The translations under genes and the position numbers were made by a program. DNA of 64,000 nt from Hydrogenophaga sp. PAMC20947. Lineage in GTDB: Bacteria > Pseudomonadota > Gammaproteobacteria > Burkholderiales > Burkholderiaceae_C. Below the pieces are notes generated by a model, which was not told the DNA's origin, ran no database searches, and saw nothing but the letters and a program-made list of their open reading frames with translations. Positions 63,331-64,000 of the stretch are shown piece after piece (the first letter of the stretch is position 1; each line of letters begins with the position of its first letter). Location of the stretch: the NCBI RefSeq assembly GCF_004795855.1, contig NZ_CP039252.1:682001-746000 (forward strand). Reading direction: 5' to 3'.

Positions 63331-63681
63331 GATTGGGGCGATAGGTGGGGGCTCAAAAGATATGGTTTTCACCACAAGGAGCTGGTTACTTCGTGCACTA
63401 CCGGAATGGGCTGGTTTGCAAACGGAGCAACCGATCTCATGCGCTGTGCTTGTTGTACATGCGAGCTGTGCGTCTTGTTGCAAATAGAGATGTGTGTGTG
63501 TTCAAAGAACTTTCCAACGCGGAATGATTTTCTTTCGGCTGGAAATTGCTTTCGGACTGTCTCAATTGCTAGTCCAAAAAGCAAAGTGAATCGGCTTGTT
63601 TCTCCGATCCTGACCTCAAGGAACACACGTGCTCAGGGTTGCTCTCTTGTTTGCACCGGCATGAGTCAGTTTTGCTGCTTG
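63331..63681. other. intergenic region upstream of hglS
   Basis: These 351 bp lie between two minus-strand genes and probably contain the hglS promoter. I see no gene, strong hairpin or repeat in it. Confidence 0.5.
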
Positions 63682-64000
63682 CTACAGTTCCGGGTAGTGC
63701 CGTTCGTCACTGGTACGAATTTCGAGTGCGGACGCAATCCGCATCGCGGAATCCTCCTGGTATCCGCGACACAAGATTTGTAGGGACAATGGCAACCCTG
63801 CATGGTTATACCCACTCGGCATCGCCACACCACACAAGCCGAAGGTGTTGCCAAAACGGGTAAGCAAGCTCGCATTCGGGCGTGTACCAATGCCGCTCAG
63901 CGGCACCGCTGGAACTTGGGAAGTTGGTAAGATGAAGGCATCAAGGCCAATCAAGCGACGGTGGAAGTCCACAGTCTGTGCCGTCATGACTTCACGGATC
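63682..64000 (-). CDS. amidase-signature family protein, 3' end only
   Basis: The frame enters from the right edge and yields about 106 C-terminal residues: DAFILPTSQVPAVPL, then TRFGNTFGLCGVAMPSGYNHAGLPLSLQILCRGYQEDSAMRIASALE. This is the usual C-terminal part of GatA-like amidases (glycine-rich FGNxxGLxG, then GLPLSLQ). The Ser-Ser-Lys catalytic region lies outside the window. Substrate unknown. It is unrelated in fold to AmiE. Confidence 0.85.
   Translation of the reverse strand, partial: IREVMTAQTVDFHRRLIGLDAFILPTSQVPAVPLSGIGTRPNASLLTRFGNTFGLCGVAMPSGYNHAGLPLSLQILCRGYQEDSAMRIASALEIRTSDERHYPEL

Noticed and set aside
1..64000. CRISPR arrays and rRNA genes
   Set aside because: No regularly spaced repeat-spacer structure and no rRNA sequence were seen; the only short tandem repeats are the 11-bp and 12-bp sets described.

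Overview
The window looks like chromosome of a betaproteobacterium of the order Burkholderiales, probably Comamonadaceae. The evidence is high-GC coding sequence, the ccoNOQP-ccoG-ccoH-fnr-hemN order, and the thrS-infC-rpmI-rplT-pheS-pheT-ihfA-merR-tRNA-Pro order, which is ordinary conserved backbone in that group. The assignment rests on family recognition and gene order; no database was searched.

Backbone (1-18991): the end of a cbb3 cytochrome oxidase operon (ccoN 3' end, ccoO, ccoQ, ccoP), its maturation genes (ccoG, a ccoH/fixH-like gene), the oxygen sensor fnr, and divergent oxygen-independent hemN with an FNR box in the shared promoter. Next come a DsbD_2/TauE-type membrane protein, an EamA exporter, isocitrate lyase with a pair of palindromic operators, a DUF4189 lipoprotein, the translation block thrS to pheT, ihfA, a MerR regulator and tRNA-Pro(GGG).

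Genomic island 1 (18992-43139): a 24.1 kb element sits in the 3' end of tRNA-Pro(GGG). It is bounded by a 45-bp direct repeat with one mismatch. A tyrosine integrase lies at its right end, and 12-bp repeats lie inside both ends. Its left part is a plasmid-like module: stbABC-like genes, six 11-bp iterons, a candidate oriT and a mobC-like gene, with no intact relaxase. Its cargo is a type I secretion system (ABC transporter, HlyD, TolC, HlyC-like acyltransferase) behind a 2284-residue protein. That protein has a DUF2235/Tle1-like lipase N-terminus, tandem-95-type repeats and EF-hand-like loops, and no RTX nonapeptides. Just upstream lies a truncated 1156-residue relative. It shares the central module but has a different N-terminus. 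Each of the two is preceded by a small membrane protein or lipoprotein gene, and a third, decayed end of the module lies further upstream. This looks like a T1SS toxin locus that is polymorphic at the N-terminus, with candidate immunity genes. An abiEi antitoxin gene with a truncated abiEii toxin precedes the integrase.

A second island may start at 43140. The right att copy is again followed by a terminator hairpin and the 12-bp repeats, as at the left end of island 1. About 1.6 kb of decayed DNA follows. Then comes a co-oriented cluster of about 15 kb (45023-60120): two tubulin-like GTPases (Tubulin_2 type), two CbbQ/NorQ AAA+ plus CbbO/NorD VWA pairs, a DUF1636 protein, a CobW metallochaperone, a NiCoT nickel/cobalt permease, aliphatic amidase AmiE, and the amide sensor/antiterminator pair AmiC-AmiR. 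It reads as an amide-responsive operon that couples amidase to metal supply, ATPase/VWA remodelling and cytoskeletal-type GTPases. An IS3-family remnant follows.

The right end (60497-64000, minus strand) carries an FAD-linked D-2-hydroxyglutarate-type dehydrogenase overlapping an HglS-type 2-oxoadipate dioxygenase/decarboxylase (end of a lysine catabolic route), and the 3' end of an amidase-signature gene.
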